In this document: one piece after another, positions 50,043-57,856 of the stretch
Position numbering within the stretch: position 1 is the stretch's first letter
Layout of the letters: every line of letters starts with the position of its first letter
NCBI RefSeq assembly: GCF_009856605.1
Contig: NZ_CP047242.1
Span: forward strand, 2,858,001 to 2,922,000
DNA: 64,000 nucleotides
Direction: 5' to 3'
Source: Trichormus variabilis 0441
Lineage (GTDB): Bacteria; Cyanobacteriota; Cyanobacteriia; Cyanobacteriales; Nostocaceae
Translations under genes and position numbers: made by a program
The notes under the pieces: model-generated
Databases searched by the model: none
What the model was told of the DNA's origin: nothing
Seen by the model: the letters and a program-made list of their open reading frames with translations, nothing else

Positions 50043-50152
50043 ATACAGATAGAAAGTTTACTGACAACATGGTAAATATTGTTTTCCTGCCGTACTTCTA
50101 TCTGAAGTTAGCTGTTCCTCTATCTAGGGACTTCCAAATGTAATATCCAAAT

Positions 50153-50218
50153 GTAGGGTGCGTCAGTGCGATGTAATCTAAACTATACTCAGAAATTATT
50201 CATACTGACGCACCCCAC
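50153..50218. repeat. TGACGCACCCTAC palindromic repeat
   Basis: GTAGGGTGCGTCAGT (50153-50167) pairs with ACTGACGCACCCCAC (50204-50218), one mismatch. The interior TATACTCAGAAATTATTCAT is the same as in the copy at 36768-36832, so the two share an origin. Confidence 0.8.
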
Positions 50219-50258
50219 CAAACCAGCAATTGCGGATAATTTATGGTTTGATTTTCCC

Positions 50259-50750
50259 TTAAATATTCAAATCCTGTAAAGCTAGACGAATTTGCTCCAT
50301 ACGCCTACGATTAACACCAAGATCCGAATCTCCGATACGAGATGCCGATCGCAGATGAATTACTGACTCATTTGTAGGTAAGTAAAATTCTACATCATCA
50401 ACAAATTTAAAAATACGGCTCTTAGAAAGGGCATGGATATAGTTATCAGTCTGTTCTACAACCTCCGTACGCGGTACAACTGTCAACACCTTGAGTAAAG
50501 TTTCTCGTGCTTTGTCGCGGTCTACATGATAGGGAATTGGTTCAATGGCGTGTTTAGGATCAGCATTTTGACTGACAACACAATTTGGGGAACTTGGACA
50601 AGCACTTAAATGACCGCTATCAACCCCCAACCCAGAATGAGAAGCCCAAGTAGGTGCAGGAAATATGACCATACTTGTCAAGAATAATACTGCCGAAACC
50701 ATACCCCATAGGAGTTGGCGAAAAGCGAAAGGTTTTAGTAGACGTAACAT
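50259..50750 (-). CDS. DUF1499 protein with signal peptide
   Basis: About 163 residues. An N-terminal hydrophobic signal (LLWGMVSAVLFLTSMVIFPA) ends at TWA-SHS, a likely cleavage site. The rest matches DUF1499: CPSSPNCVVSQNAD near the start and VIHLRSASRIGDSDLGVNRR near the end. The function is unknown. ATG 50750 is preceded by GAGGAGT; an in-frame TTG at 50768 overlaps that site and is rejected. Confidence 0.85.
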   Translation of the reverse strand: MLRLLKPFAFRQLLWGMVSAVLFLTSMVIFPAPTWASHSGLGVDSGHLSACPSSPNCVVSQNADPKHAIEPIPYHVDRDKARETLLKVLTVVPRTEVVEQTDNYIHALSKSRIFKFVDDVEFYLPTNESVIHLRSASRIGDSDLGVNRRRMEQIRLALQDLNI

Positions 50751-50800
50751 GATCAATATACTCCTCAAAGTTTAATACCCATTCGAGTATAAATGTTGGA

Positions 50801-50846
50801 AACCCTTACACCGGTCTCAACAGACAACCTGTTTGTGTAAGTCCTA
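50801..50846. repeat. Partial AGGACTTACGCA-family element
   Basis: CCCTTACACCGGTCTCAACA and TTTGTGTAAGTCCTA are the reverse complement of the first ~45 bases of the elements at 14644 and 23141. Only one end is present, so it is a truncated copy or a solo terminus. Confidence 0.65.
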
Positions 50847-50888
50847 AAATATATAAGCAACAAGAATTACTCCCCACCCCCCATTTTT

Positions 50889-51449
50889 ATGACTATCGAA
50901 CGCATCCCCAAAAAACATTACCCTAAGGCTGATATTTGGCGAAGAGGTTTCGCTTTGGGTGTCGATTTTCTTGGTGTTTGGTTAGTTAGTTCCTTCTTGG
51001 GTAATAGTGGTGGTATCGGTATTCAAGTTGTGCAAATTTTAGTTTTTGTGATTGGTTGGTTAATTTTGCGGGTGTTGGTTGTCTTTAACAACCAAGGACA
51101 AAGTTTAGGGCGTTGGGCGTTTGATTTAAAGGTGCTGGAAGTGGAAAACGGGGAAGTTGTCCCCAGGATTCCTGAATTGCTGGCACTGTTCAAGAGAGAA
51201 GTTATAATTGGCTTTGGTGTTCTTTTGCTGTCCATTGCCTTGGGCAACATTAGACTCAACCCTACTGCCATATTGCTAGTGATTCCTCTGGCAATTGACT
51301 GTGGTGCGGCTTTCTCTGATACCCAGATGCGGCAGGCTTGGCATGACCGTTATGCTGGAACTTTCATAGTTTCGTCGAGTCGGGGCTATTCTCTTGATTT
51401 AAAAATTAAGCGAATAGTTGGAACTTTACGACGAAATGTGAGACGATAG
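50889..51449 (+). CDS. RDD family membrane protein
   Basis: 186 residues with three hydrophobic segments. The family motif [20 protein letters not shown] carries the Arg/Asp pair, and [19 protein letters not shown] and [13 protein letters not shown] are typical later blocks. RDD proteins are thought to be transporters or membrane accessory proteins. L33 follows 44 bases downstream. Confidence 0.88.
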   Translation: MTIERIPKKHYPKADIWRRGFALGVDFLGVWLVSSFLGNSGGIGIQVVQILVFVIGWLILRVLVVFNNQGQSLGRWAFDLKVLEVENGEVVPRIPELLALFKREVIIGFGVLLLSIALGNIRLNPTAILLVIPLAIDCGAAFSDTQMRQAWHDRYAGTFIVSSSRGYSLDLKIKRIVGTLRRNVRR

Positions 51450-51493
51450 TCATTTGTGTTAATTCTCTTCAGGCTTTAGCGTTTGATAAGATT

Positions 51494-51688
51494 ATGGCTA
51501 AAAGTAAAGGTGCGCGCATTATAGTCACACTAGAGTGTACTGAATGCCGGACAAATCCAGACAAGCGATCGCCAGGTGTTTCCCGGTATACCTCAACCAA
51601 GAACCGTCGTAACACCACCAATCGTCTAGAACTGAAAAAGTTCTGTACCCACTGTAATAAACATACCGTTCACAAGGAAATCAAGTAA
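51494..51688 (+). CDS. rpmG: 50S ribosomal protein L33
   Basis: 64 residues. [20 protein letters not shown] and the ending [15 protein letters not shown] are diagnostic. The two CxxC pairs show the zinc-binding (C+) form. rpsR begins two bases after its stop. Confidence 0.97.
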   Translation: MAKSKGARIIVTLECTECRTNPDKRSPGVSRYTSTKNRRNTTNRLELKKFCTHCNKHTVHKEIK

Positions 51689-51690
51689 AG

Positions 51691-51906
51691 ATGAGCTATT
51701 ACCGTCGTCGCCTGTCTCCAATTAAGCCTGGAGAACCGATTGATTACAAAGACGTTGATTTGTTGCGTAAATTTATCACTGAGCGTGGTAAAATACTACC
51801 CCGAAGAATTACTGGGCTAACCGCTAAACAACAGCGAGAATTGACATTAGCAATTAAACGTTCCCGTCTTGTGGCTTTGTTGCCATTTATCAATGCGGAA
51901 GGCTAA
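51691..51906 (+). CDS. rpsR: 30S ribosomal protein S18
   Basis: 71 residues. [20 protein letters not shown] and [20 protein letters not shown] are the family core. It forms a two-gene unit with rpmG, as usual in cyanobacteria, and the exonuclease gene follows. Confidence 0.97.
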   Translation: MSYYRRRLSPIKPGEPIDYKDVDLLRKFITERGKILPRRITGLTAKQQRELTLAIKRSRLVALLPFINAEG

Positions 51907-51951
51907 TTCTAGTCAGTGGCGAGAATTTTAGATTTTGGATAAACGGAAGTG

Positions 51952-51975
51952 GCTACATAAACAGTGTTATGTAGC
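51952..51975 (+). terminator. Hairpin after rpsR, possible terminator
   Basis: GCTACATAA (51952-51960) pairs perfectly with TTATGTAGC (51967-51975), then TTTAAAT. It is enclosed by a wider inverted repeat, GAGAATTTTAGATT (51921) against AATCTAAAATCTC (51996-52008). It may end the rpmG-rpsR transcript before the exonuclease gene. Confidence 0.5.
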
Positions 51976-52120
51976 TTTAAATCGTCTGAGTCCATAATCT
52001 AAAATCTCAATTAGTGTAGGATATTGTTCTACAGTTAAAATCACCGGATTTTGGATTTAGTAGTCATTATTGAACTCCAAAATCTAAAATCTATTTGTTA
52101 ACCAATTAATTGCGAGAGTT

Positions 52121-54181
52121 GTGGAGAAGGGGACGCTAGTTGAATTTAGGGTTCAAGGCGATCGCCGTTTGGGCGTGGTAGACCGCCCAGATGGAAAAAC
52201 CCGTTGGTTTGTGGTAGATGAACGTGGTCAATCCCACAGCCTCGCGCCTAGACAAATTACATATACAGTTAACGGCAACACTTATAAGCCATCAGATATT
52301 GACAGGTTTTTGGAGGAAGTCAAGCCTTATCTCGACCCCTCCAGCTTAGAAGTGGCCTGGGAATTACTAGTAGAAGATGGAGAAACAGTCACGCCATCCC
52401 AAATGGCTAATTTACTGTTTTCAGAATCCAACTCAGCTCCCAGTTATGCTGCTCATTGCCTGTTATCAGATGACAAGTTATATTTTAAACAAAAAGGTGA
52501 TGCTTACGAACCGAGAACGGCGGCTCAAGTAGCAGAGCGCAAACACCAGATAGAAGTAGAAGCCCTCAAAGCTAGGGGACAGCAGGAATTTTTGACGCGT
52601 GTAGAGCAAGCACTCCAAGGGGAAGCAGTAGAGTGGCAGCGTCATGACCGCCAACGCCTAGAAGGATTGGAAAAGTATGGAACACTTTTGGCTGACATTG
52701 TAAAGGTGGGGCTAAACTATGATTCTCTGGCGCGTGCCTATCCTCCCCCAGCCCTAGTTTTAGAAACAATGAATATGCTGGGGCGGCCCGCGACCCCCCA
52801 AGGCGCTTTTCAATTACTGGTAGATTTGGGGTGGTGGAGTGCCACGGAAAACTTGTTCCTGCGTCGTTCGTCAATTCCAGTTCAGTTTCCTAGCAAGGTA
52901 TTAGAAGTGGCGCAACAGCGTTTGGATTTCCCGCCGACAGACTTAGACACAAATCGCCTCGATTTGACTCACCTGAAGGTCTACACAGTTGACGATGAAA
53001 GCACCACTGAAATAGATGATGGATTGAGTTGGGAAAAACTCCCCGATAGCCGGGAAAGATTGTGGGTGCATATCGCCGACCCTACCCGCTACTTAGCACC
53101 AGAAGATGATTTAGACCTAGAAGCCAGGAAGCGAGGTAGCACAGTTTATTTACCCACGGGAATGATCCCCATGTTCCCCGAAATATTGGCAACTGGCCCC
53201 ATGAGTTTGGTACAGGGAAGAGTTTGCTGTGCTTTGAGTTTTGGGGTTGTCTTAGATGAGACAGGGGCAGTAGAAGACTTTACTATTCATCCTAGTTTAA
53301 TTAAGCCTACCTATCGCCTCACCTACGAAGATGTAGATGAAATGTTGGAATTAGGCGTACAAGCAGAACCAGAAATTGCGGCGATCGCTACTTGGGCAAC
53401 TAAGCGCAAATCTTGGCGGTATAATCAAGGCGCGATCAGCATCAATATGCCGGAGGCGATGATTAAAGTCAAAAATGACGATATCAGTATCGACATTTTA
53501 GATGATTCCCGTTCCCGGCAGTTAGTAGCAGAAATGATGATTCTAGCCGGGGAAGTGGCAGCACGTTACGGTCAAGTACACAACATACCCTTGCCCTTTC
53601 GTGGTCAACCACAACCGGAATTACCCCCAGAAGACGAATTACTCAGACTGCCAGCCGGATTTGTCCGTGCTTGTGCCATGCGGCGTTGTATGCCCAAGAG
53701 TGAAATGAGTATTACTCCTGTGCGTCACGCTGGTTTAGGTTTGGATACCTACACCCAAGCTACATCTCCGATTCGCCGCTACAGTGACTTACTCACGCAC
53801 TTTCAACTCAAAGCCCACCTGCGGGGTGAAGTTCCTCCCTTTACCGCCGAAGAACTCAAGGAAGTGATGATGACCGTCACCAGCACCACCCAAGAGCTGA
53901 CAATGGTAGAACGTCAGACGAATAGATACTGGGCGTTGGAATATTTGCGCCGCCATCCAGAAGAGATTTGGCAAGTAACAGTCCTCATGTGGTTACGGGA
54001 GGATAGTAACTTAGCACTAATATTGTTAGAAGATTTGGGTTTACAATTACCGATGGTATTCAAGCGATCGGTGAGACTCGGTGAACAGGTATTAGTAAAA
54101 GTTAGTATCTCCGATCCGCAAAAGGATGTAATTCAGTTCCAAGAAATAATTTATCAAGAAGCCCAAACAGCAGCGAATTAG
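52121..54181 (+). CDS. RNase II/RNase R family 3'-5' exoribonuclease
   Basis: 686 residues. The catalytic RNB domain is clear: STTEIDDGLSWEKL with the Asp ligands, VHIADPTRYLAPEDDLD, GSTVYLPTGMIPMFPE and the later HAGLGLDTYTQATSPIRRYS. A short C-terminal S1-like stretch follows. The length is closer to RNase II than to a full RNase R. It degrades RNA from the 3' end. The start is GTG. It is the last ordinary chromosomal gene before the transposon. Confidence 0.94.
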   Translation: MEKGTLVEFRVQGDRRLGVVDRPDGKTRWFVVDERGQSHSLAPRQITYTVNGNTYKPSDIDRFLEEVKPYLDPSSLEVAWELLVEDGETVTPSQMANLLFSESNSAPSYAAHCLLSDDKLYFKQKGDAYEPRTAAQVAERKHQIEVEALKARGQQEFLTRVEQALQGEAVEWQRHDRQRLEGLEKYGTLLADIVKVGLNYDSLARAYPPPALVLETMNMLGRPATPQGAFQLLVDLGWWSATENLFLRRSSIPVQFPSKVLEVAQQRLDFPPTDLDTNRLDLTHLKVYTVDDESTTEIDDGLSWEKLPDSRERLWVHIADPTRYLAPEDDLDLEARKRGSTVYLPTGMIPMFPEILATGPMSLVQGRVCCALSFGVVLDETGAVEDFTIHPSLIKPTYRLTYEDVDEMLELGVQAEPEIAAIATWATKRKSWRYNQGAISINMPEAMIKVKNDDISIDILDDSRSRQLVAEMMILAGEVAARYGQVHNIPLPFRGQPQPELPPEDELLRLPAGFVRACAMRRCMPKSEMSITPVRHAGLGLDTYTQATSPIRRYSDLLTHFQLKAHLRGEVPPFTAEELKEVMMTVTSTTQELTMVERQTNRYWALEYLRRHPEEIWQVTVLMWLREDSNLALILLEDLGLQLPMVFKRSVRLGEQVLVKVSISDPQKDVIQFQEIIYQEAQTAAN

Positions 54182-54239
54182 AGCAAATTAGCGATTTTCA
54201 CCTTGGCTATTCTTGAGTAGTTCTTGATCAACCATATTA

Positions 54240-54304
54240 GTAGGATGAGTCAGACGACTTAAATTCTGTCAATCAACGAATTTTTGATATCTGACGCGCC
54301 CTAC
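54240..54304. repeat. Degenerate TGACGCACCCTAC palindromic repeat
   Basis: GTAGGATGAGTCAGA (54240-54254) faces TCTGACGCGCCCTAC (54290-54304), with mismatches in the arms. It is the most diverged of four copies in the window and lacks the shared interior. Confidence 0.65.
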
Positions 54305-54501
54305 GCCTGAAATGGGCAACACATCGTTGGGTGAAGAAGACGCGATTCATCGCGTCTCTACAAACAAATGGTTTATTTGTGCCATTCTTTTTTCAAATTG
54401 GCATTACCAAATTTTTAACTTTTTGTACACACCAATTCGATAGATGAACTATTATTAATAAAGGAATAAATTAGAGATATATGGTAAACACCTGGTAAAT
54501 A

Positions 54502-54530
54502 TAGAGGCTGAAATGTTATTCAAGCCTCTA
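54502..54530 (+). terminator. Terminator of candidate ncRNA unit A
   Basis: TAGAGGCT (54502-54509) pairs with AGCCTCTA (54523-54530), then TTTTATATTT. No protein-coding gene precedes it closely (the exonuclease ends 320 bases earlier), so it likely ends a small RNA or the long tail of that mRNA. Confidence 0.55.
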
Positions 54531-54691
54531 TTTTATATTTAAAATATCTATTTTTGATCAAAAGTCTTTTCCTGAAAAGTCAAAATCACTTATCATTTTT
54601 TGCTTTTTGGCAACACATACTAAAGGAAGATGATAAGGACAACAATCCAGTTTAAATTAATTTAGTACGTTGTTAAGCACAGCAATTATCG

Positions 54692-54720
54692 AGGTTTGGT
54701 GTTGAACCAAGCCTTTTTTG
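54692..54720 (+). terminator. Terminator of candidate ncRNA unit B
   Basis: AGGTTTGG (54692-54699) pairs, with one G-T pair, with CCAAGCCT (54707-54714), followed by six T. The upstream GTTTAAATTAA (54651-54661) recurs at the same relative place in unit C, suggesting a duplicated small transcript. Confidence 0.6.
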
Positions 54721-54789
54721 TATGTAAATATGCCAGTTCATACCAGGTTTGAAAGAATTTGCATACAGTCTAAAGACAGATGAACTAAA

Positions 54790-54868
54790 GTGCTAGAGGG
54801 TTTAAATTAAGCTTGGTGTAGTAAATGCTTGGTATACATAAAGGCTTGGCCCGACCAAGCCTTTTTTG
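54790..54868 (+). ncRNA. Candidate small RNA unit C with terminator; CAST attachment site
   Basis: The strong hairpin AAGGCTTGG (54841-54849) with CCAAGCCTT (54855-54863) and a T6 tail is a rho-independent terminator. No protein frame leads into it. The unit resembles unit B (shared GTTTAAATTAA, then GACCAAGCCTTTTTT), so both may encode members of a small RNA family. The 5' boundary is a guess. The protospacer of the transposon's homing guide lies within it, just upstream of the terminator. It does not fold as a tRNA by eye. Confidence 0.4.
54815..54835 (+). other. PAM and protospacer of the CAST homing guide
   Basis: TAGTAAATGCTTGGTAT (54819-54835) matches 16 of 17 bases of the guide encoded next to the atypical repeat inside the transposon (TAGTAAATGCTTGTTAT on the minus strand below 55081). 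The four bases before it, GGTG, fit the NGTN PAM known for type V-K Cas12k. The distance from the PAM to the transposon end is 59 bases, close to the 60-66 bp reported for ShCAST. Confidence 0.85.
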
Positions 54869-54882
54869 TTGGTTATATGTAG

Positions 54883-54950
54883 AGCGACATATTATTTGTC
54901 TGTAGCGACAAAATATTTGTCATAAATATCATAGCGACAAATTATTTGTC
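54883..54950. repeat. Transposon end: three TnsB-type 18-bp sites
   Basis: AGCGACATATTATTTGTC (54883-54900), AGCGACAAAATATTTGTC (54904-54921) and AGCGACAAATTATTTGTC (54933-54950). The pattern GCGACA...TTTGTC matches the short repeats at both ends of known V-K CASTs, which TnsB binds. The first site begins five bases inside the TGT terminus. Confidence 0.9.
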
Positions 54951-55064
54951 ATCGTCTTTTCCTCTATGCAGTTACATAGTAGCACTCCACTGGGCTAAGT
55001 ATTATTTTTGGTTACATTAGCTCTCGAAGTTATATCTGTAATTTTTTTGAGGTCTAAACCTAAA

Positions 55065-55094
55065 ATAACAAGCATTTACTACTTTCAACCCACC
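55065..55094 (-). other. Atypical (delocalised) repeat with homing guide
   Basis: GGTGGGTTGAAAG on the minus strand (55094 down to 55082) is the 3' end of the CRISPR repeat; the rest of the repeat is missing. The bases that follow on the minus strand, TAGTAAATGCTTGTTAT (55081-55065), are the guide that matches the flanking protospacer. In V-K CASTs such short, separated guides direct homing to a fixed site, usually a tRNA gene. Here the target is outside the element beside its own end. Confidence 0.85.
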
Positions 55095-55108
55095 TAATAA
55101 CTGTAACT

Positions 55109-55291
55109 TTTTCAACCCACCCCTAGCCGGGATGGTCGTTGAAACCTATCACTACCATCTGTACCTTTGGATGAGAGTAGTCTTTCAACCCGCCCCTAGC
55201 CGGGATGGTCGTTGAAACTCCAACTTATCTAGAATGGATGCAGCCTTTCAAAATCTTTCAACCCGCCCCTAGCCGGGATGGTCGTTGAAAC
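55109..55291 (-). CRISPR. Type V-K CRISPR array, three repeats and two spacers
   Basis: 37-bp repeats at 55255-55291, 55182-55218 (identical) and 55109-55145 (two changes, typical of the leader-distal repeat). On the plus strand the repeat starts CTTTCAACCCGCCCCTAGCC and ends GTTGAAAC. Read on the minus strand it is nearly the ShCAST repeat. The two spacers, 55219-55254 and 55146-55181, are both 36 bp. Neither matches anything I can see in this window. The array has the same orientation as cas12k and tracrRNA. Confidence 0.95.
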
Positions 55292-55487
55292 TGTTCCCGT
55301 CTAGGCCCTTGTTATACAAGCTTTTCAGATGTCTAATTGACACGTCCCTGAAAAAGCTGCTTGTGCCGAAAATCAAAAAAATAAATCAATTGACAAGATG
55401 ATTCCTTGATTTAATACAGGACAAGGGTTTTCAGAGTTTGGCAAGTCCCCAGGGATTTTGACCCCGCTTCGATTCGCCAAAAAAATA

Positions 55488-55750
55488 TTTGGGAGGGTTC
55501 CCCCGACGAAGGGGGTGATTCAGTAGCCACCACTGTGGTAATCCACACCGTTATAAATAACAGTTACAGCTAAAAGCTTTACTCCTTATTGCTGGGAGCG
55601 CACCTATCCCATCTATAGAATTCTACAGATGGCAGCATCAGAAGCGGGCAGCTACCAGGGTCAGAAAGCATGACAGTCTTCTAACTACCAAACTAACCCA
55701 GATTTATCACAGTACATTGGCTCAAAAGAGCATGAACTGCGGCGCTGTTA
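55488..55750 (-). ncRNA. tracrRNA of the type V-K system
   Basis: Transcribed from just after cas12k toward the array. The sequence follows the known V-K tracrRNA closely: AGCGCCGCAGTTCATGC near the 5' end, CTTTCTGACCCTGGTAGCTG, GGATAGGTGCGCTCCCAGCA, GTGGCTACTGAATCACCCCC, and the anti-repeat GGGGGAACCCTCCC at 55488-55505, which pairs with the 3' part of the repeat. The 5' end is inferred from the promoter and the 3' end is uncertain. It is needed with crRNA for Cas12k binding and TniQ/TnsC recruitment. Confidence 0.9.
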
Positions 55751-55757
55751 TACAAAT

Positions 55758-55786
55758 ATTATATTTTCAAGGTTCAGATTAGTGAA
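55758..55786 (-). promoter_or_regulatory. tracrRNA promoter
   Basis: On the minus strand TTCACT (55786-55781) and a perfect TATAAT (55763-55758) are 17 bases apart. Transcription would start near 55750. The -35 box abuts the cas12k stop codon. Confidence 0.7.
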
Positions 55787-57694
55787 TTAAATTAAAGCGG
55801 CTTGGCGTTCTTGATATGCGAAGACGGCTAAATCTCGCGCTTTTTCTTGTGGACTACCTCTGATTGGCTGTGTACCAATTTCAGTAAAAATTCCGGCTTT
55901 TGCAGCTTGGGATTTAATACTCTCAATTAATCGGCCGTAACTCCAGCGATGAACACTCATGCGGTATTCTTTGGCGTATTTTTGTTGAACTTCCTTGTAA
56001 CCTGGGCATTTCTTCTCTGCTCTGGATTGGATTTCACTACTGATTTGCTCACGCATATCGCGGAGTTTTGGAATAACTATACTGCCTGCTTGATAGGTTT
56101 TAGCGATCGCCACAATCTCATCAGCCAATAATCTATCCACATATTGTCCTAACTCTGATTCACCAAAGGAGTTTGGCGCATTCTGTTTTTGAGCCTTGTG
56201 ACGTTCATGAGATAGGCGTTGCTGTTGTTGTCGCTGGCGATTGAGAAGGTTATAGTTTTTGCCAAGCAGTTGTTTGACGCTGCGATAAGCTAAAACTTCA
56301 TTTTTAACAACATCCACTACAGCTAGTGTTACTGGCTTTTCTAGACCAAAACTAACACCAACTAGGATTGAGGGTCGCCCTTGATAATTAGGCTGGCTGG
56401 GACGGGGGAAAGGATTATTAATCCGGTCTAGAGTGGATTGCTGACGAGTGATAAAAGCTTGCTGTTTATCGTTGAGTTCATCTTTCTGTTTTGCTTTAGT
56501 TAAAGTTTCGGTAATTTTTGTAATTTTCTCATTCACTACCTGTTGAGTTCCTTCAGCAGTCCACATCCGAGTATCCAAAGTACAGTAAAGATGTAGTTGA
56601 TTTATTTTCCAGGGTTCACCTTTTTGTTTTCCTGGCAACCAAGCAAGCCTTCCTGAACGCAGAGTAAACAAGCTGCTTGAGTATTGGTTTTTACTATTGC
56701 GTTTAATTTCTTGATCCTCTAGGAAGCGTTTAAAGTAGTGCAAATGACGCTTATCACAGTAAACTTCAAAAGTCATTTTTCCCAAGCCGTTGAACCGAAC
56801 AAAGAGACGATCTTTGTCATTTTGCAGCCATGTCATATCTTCGTTGGATTCGTAAGCCACAGGAAATGGTACATCAGCAGTTTTTCTTAAAAGTGCTGCT
56901 TGCCAAGCTTTTGCCTCTTTTTCATTTTGAGGTACATTGACGGTAGCAATTTCTAAAGTTTCTAGCCACTCTTCCCCTGTCAAATCCCTACCTTTAGGTA
57001 TGCGACTTTGGAGTTGGTCTTTTAATCGCTCGATTTCTATTTCTTTTGTGCGTCTATTTCTATTAAATTCTTCTGGGTCTTCGTCGCGTTCGCTGATTTG
57101 ACAGTTATTTTTGAGCAGATATGCGATCGCACAACGAGTAAGAGTCTCTTGTGTTTGTTCGTGAGTGTTTAAAAGAATTTGAAAAAGTGAAGATTTCTGT
57201 AACTTTGCAGATTTTTTAGCTTTTTTGCTCTTTCTAGGGTTTTTATTCTGGTCGGACTGGGGGGTAAATTGGGTAAGAATTTCGTTGGCTTTAGTACGAA
57301 TTACGTTTAAGTTACATTGACTTTCTTGTTCAAGTTGTAGATCACTTTTGAGTATTGTCAGCCAACGTTCTTTGCCTTCTATTTGCCGCTTTCTTCGTTT
57401 TTGCAAAGCGAACCAGGATTTATATACATAATCTACTAGAGCGATCGCTGAGGTGTAAAAGCGTCCAGGTTGATCAGCAAAACGCTCTTGAGTTTTGAAG
57501 GAGTTAACAAGTGTTTTGAGTAATTCAGTAGGTATTCTGCCTTTATCTAGCCAGGTTTCAAACTCTGGGTGCTTTCCTACCTGTGCCAATAATTCATTTA
57601 TAAGTGGTGTATTTTTTTCTGCCATCAGTTCCCACAGTTGGCGGAGGATGTCTTCTTCAGCAACCAAGCGACATTGAATTGTAATAACGCTCAT
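55787..57694 (-). CDS. cas12k: Cas12k (C2c5), nuclease-dead CRISPR effector
   Basis: 635 residues, matching ShCas12k throughout in length and motif order: start MSVITIQCRLVAEEDILRQL, then IPKGRDLTGEEWLETL, LPFPVAYESNEDMTW-like block and QPIRGSPQEKARDLAVFAY at the end. In the RuvC-I motif the catalytic Asp is absent (ILVGVSFGLEKP), as in all Cas12k, so it binds but does not cut DNA. With crRNA and tracrRNA it finds a GTN-flanked target and recruits TniQ, TnsC and TnsB for insertion. It is divergent from a small regulator gene. Confidence 0.97.
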   Translation of the reverse strand: MSVITIQCRLVAEEDILRQLWELMAEKNTPLINELLAQVGKHPEFETWLDKGRIPTELLKTLVNSFKTQERFADQPGRFYTSAIALVDYVYKSWFALQKRRKRQIEGKERWLTILKSDLQLEQESQCNLNVIRTKANEILTQFTPQSDQNKNPRKSKKAKKSAKLQKSSLFQILLNTHEQTQETLTRCAIAYLLKNNCQISERDEDPEEFNRNRRTKEIEIERLKDQLQSRIPKGRDLTGEEWLETLEIATVNVPQNEKEAKAWQAALLRKTADVPFPVAYESNEDMTWLQNDKDRLFVRFNGLGKMTFEVYCDKRHLHYFKRFLEDQEIKRNSKNQYSSSLFTLRSGRLAWLPGKQKGEPWKINQLHLYCTLDTRMWTAEGTQQVVNEKITKITETLTKAKQKDELNDKQQAFITRQQSTLDRINNPFPRPSQPNYQGRPSILVGVSFGLEKPVTLAVVDVVKNEVLAYRSVKQLLGKNYNLLNRQRQQQQRLSHERHKAQKQNAPNSFGESELGQYVDRLLADEIVAIAKTYQAGSIVIPKLRDMREQISSEIQSRAEKKCPGYKEVQQKYAKEYRMSVHRWSYGRLIESIKSQAAKAGIFTEIGTQPIRGSPQEKARDLAVFAYQERQAALI

Positions 57695-57733
57695 GGTGTC
57701 CTCAGCTTTGTGGTTTCAGTAAAACTGACAGGG

Positions 57734-57762
57734 TTGTTAATTGTTTTTTTGCTTACTATATT
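57734..57762 (+). promoter_or_regulatory. Possible promoter of the ribbon-helix-helix regulator
   Basis: TTGTTA (57734-57739) and TATATT (57757-57762) are 17 bases apart on the plus strand. Its -10 box overlaps the -10 of the opposite cas12k promoter, so one bound repressor could block both. Confidence 0.45.
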
Positions 57763-57794
57763 ATAGCGCAATGACGTAATAGCGCAATGACGCA
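57760..57794 (-). promoter_or_regulatory. cas12k promoter with tandem operator repeats
   Basis: On the minus strand TTGCGC (57787-57782) and TATAAT (57765-57760) are 16 bases apart. Two adjacent 16-bp direct repeats, ATAGCGCAATGACGTA (57763-57778) and ATAGCGCAATGACGCA (57779-57794), differ at one base and cover the spacer and -35 box. Tandem direct repeats over a promoter are typical operators for ribbon-helix-helix dimers, such as the one encoded next door. Confidence 0.75.
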
Positions 57795-57856
57795 AATGTT
57801 TTTTTGCTGAGAGGCTGTGCAAAAATGAAAGCCGCAAGCTTTGGCTTCAAATTAGG

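Noticed and set aside
54182..54878. tRNA gene as the CAST attachment site
   Set aside because: V-K elements usually sit beside tRNAs, so I looked on both strands for a T-loop and acceptor stem. None was found by eye; a covariance search would settle it.
55149..55254. Array spacers as guides to the flanking chromosome
   Set aside because: Neither 36-bp spacer shows a convincing match in the window; only the short guide at the atypical repeat does.
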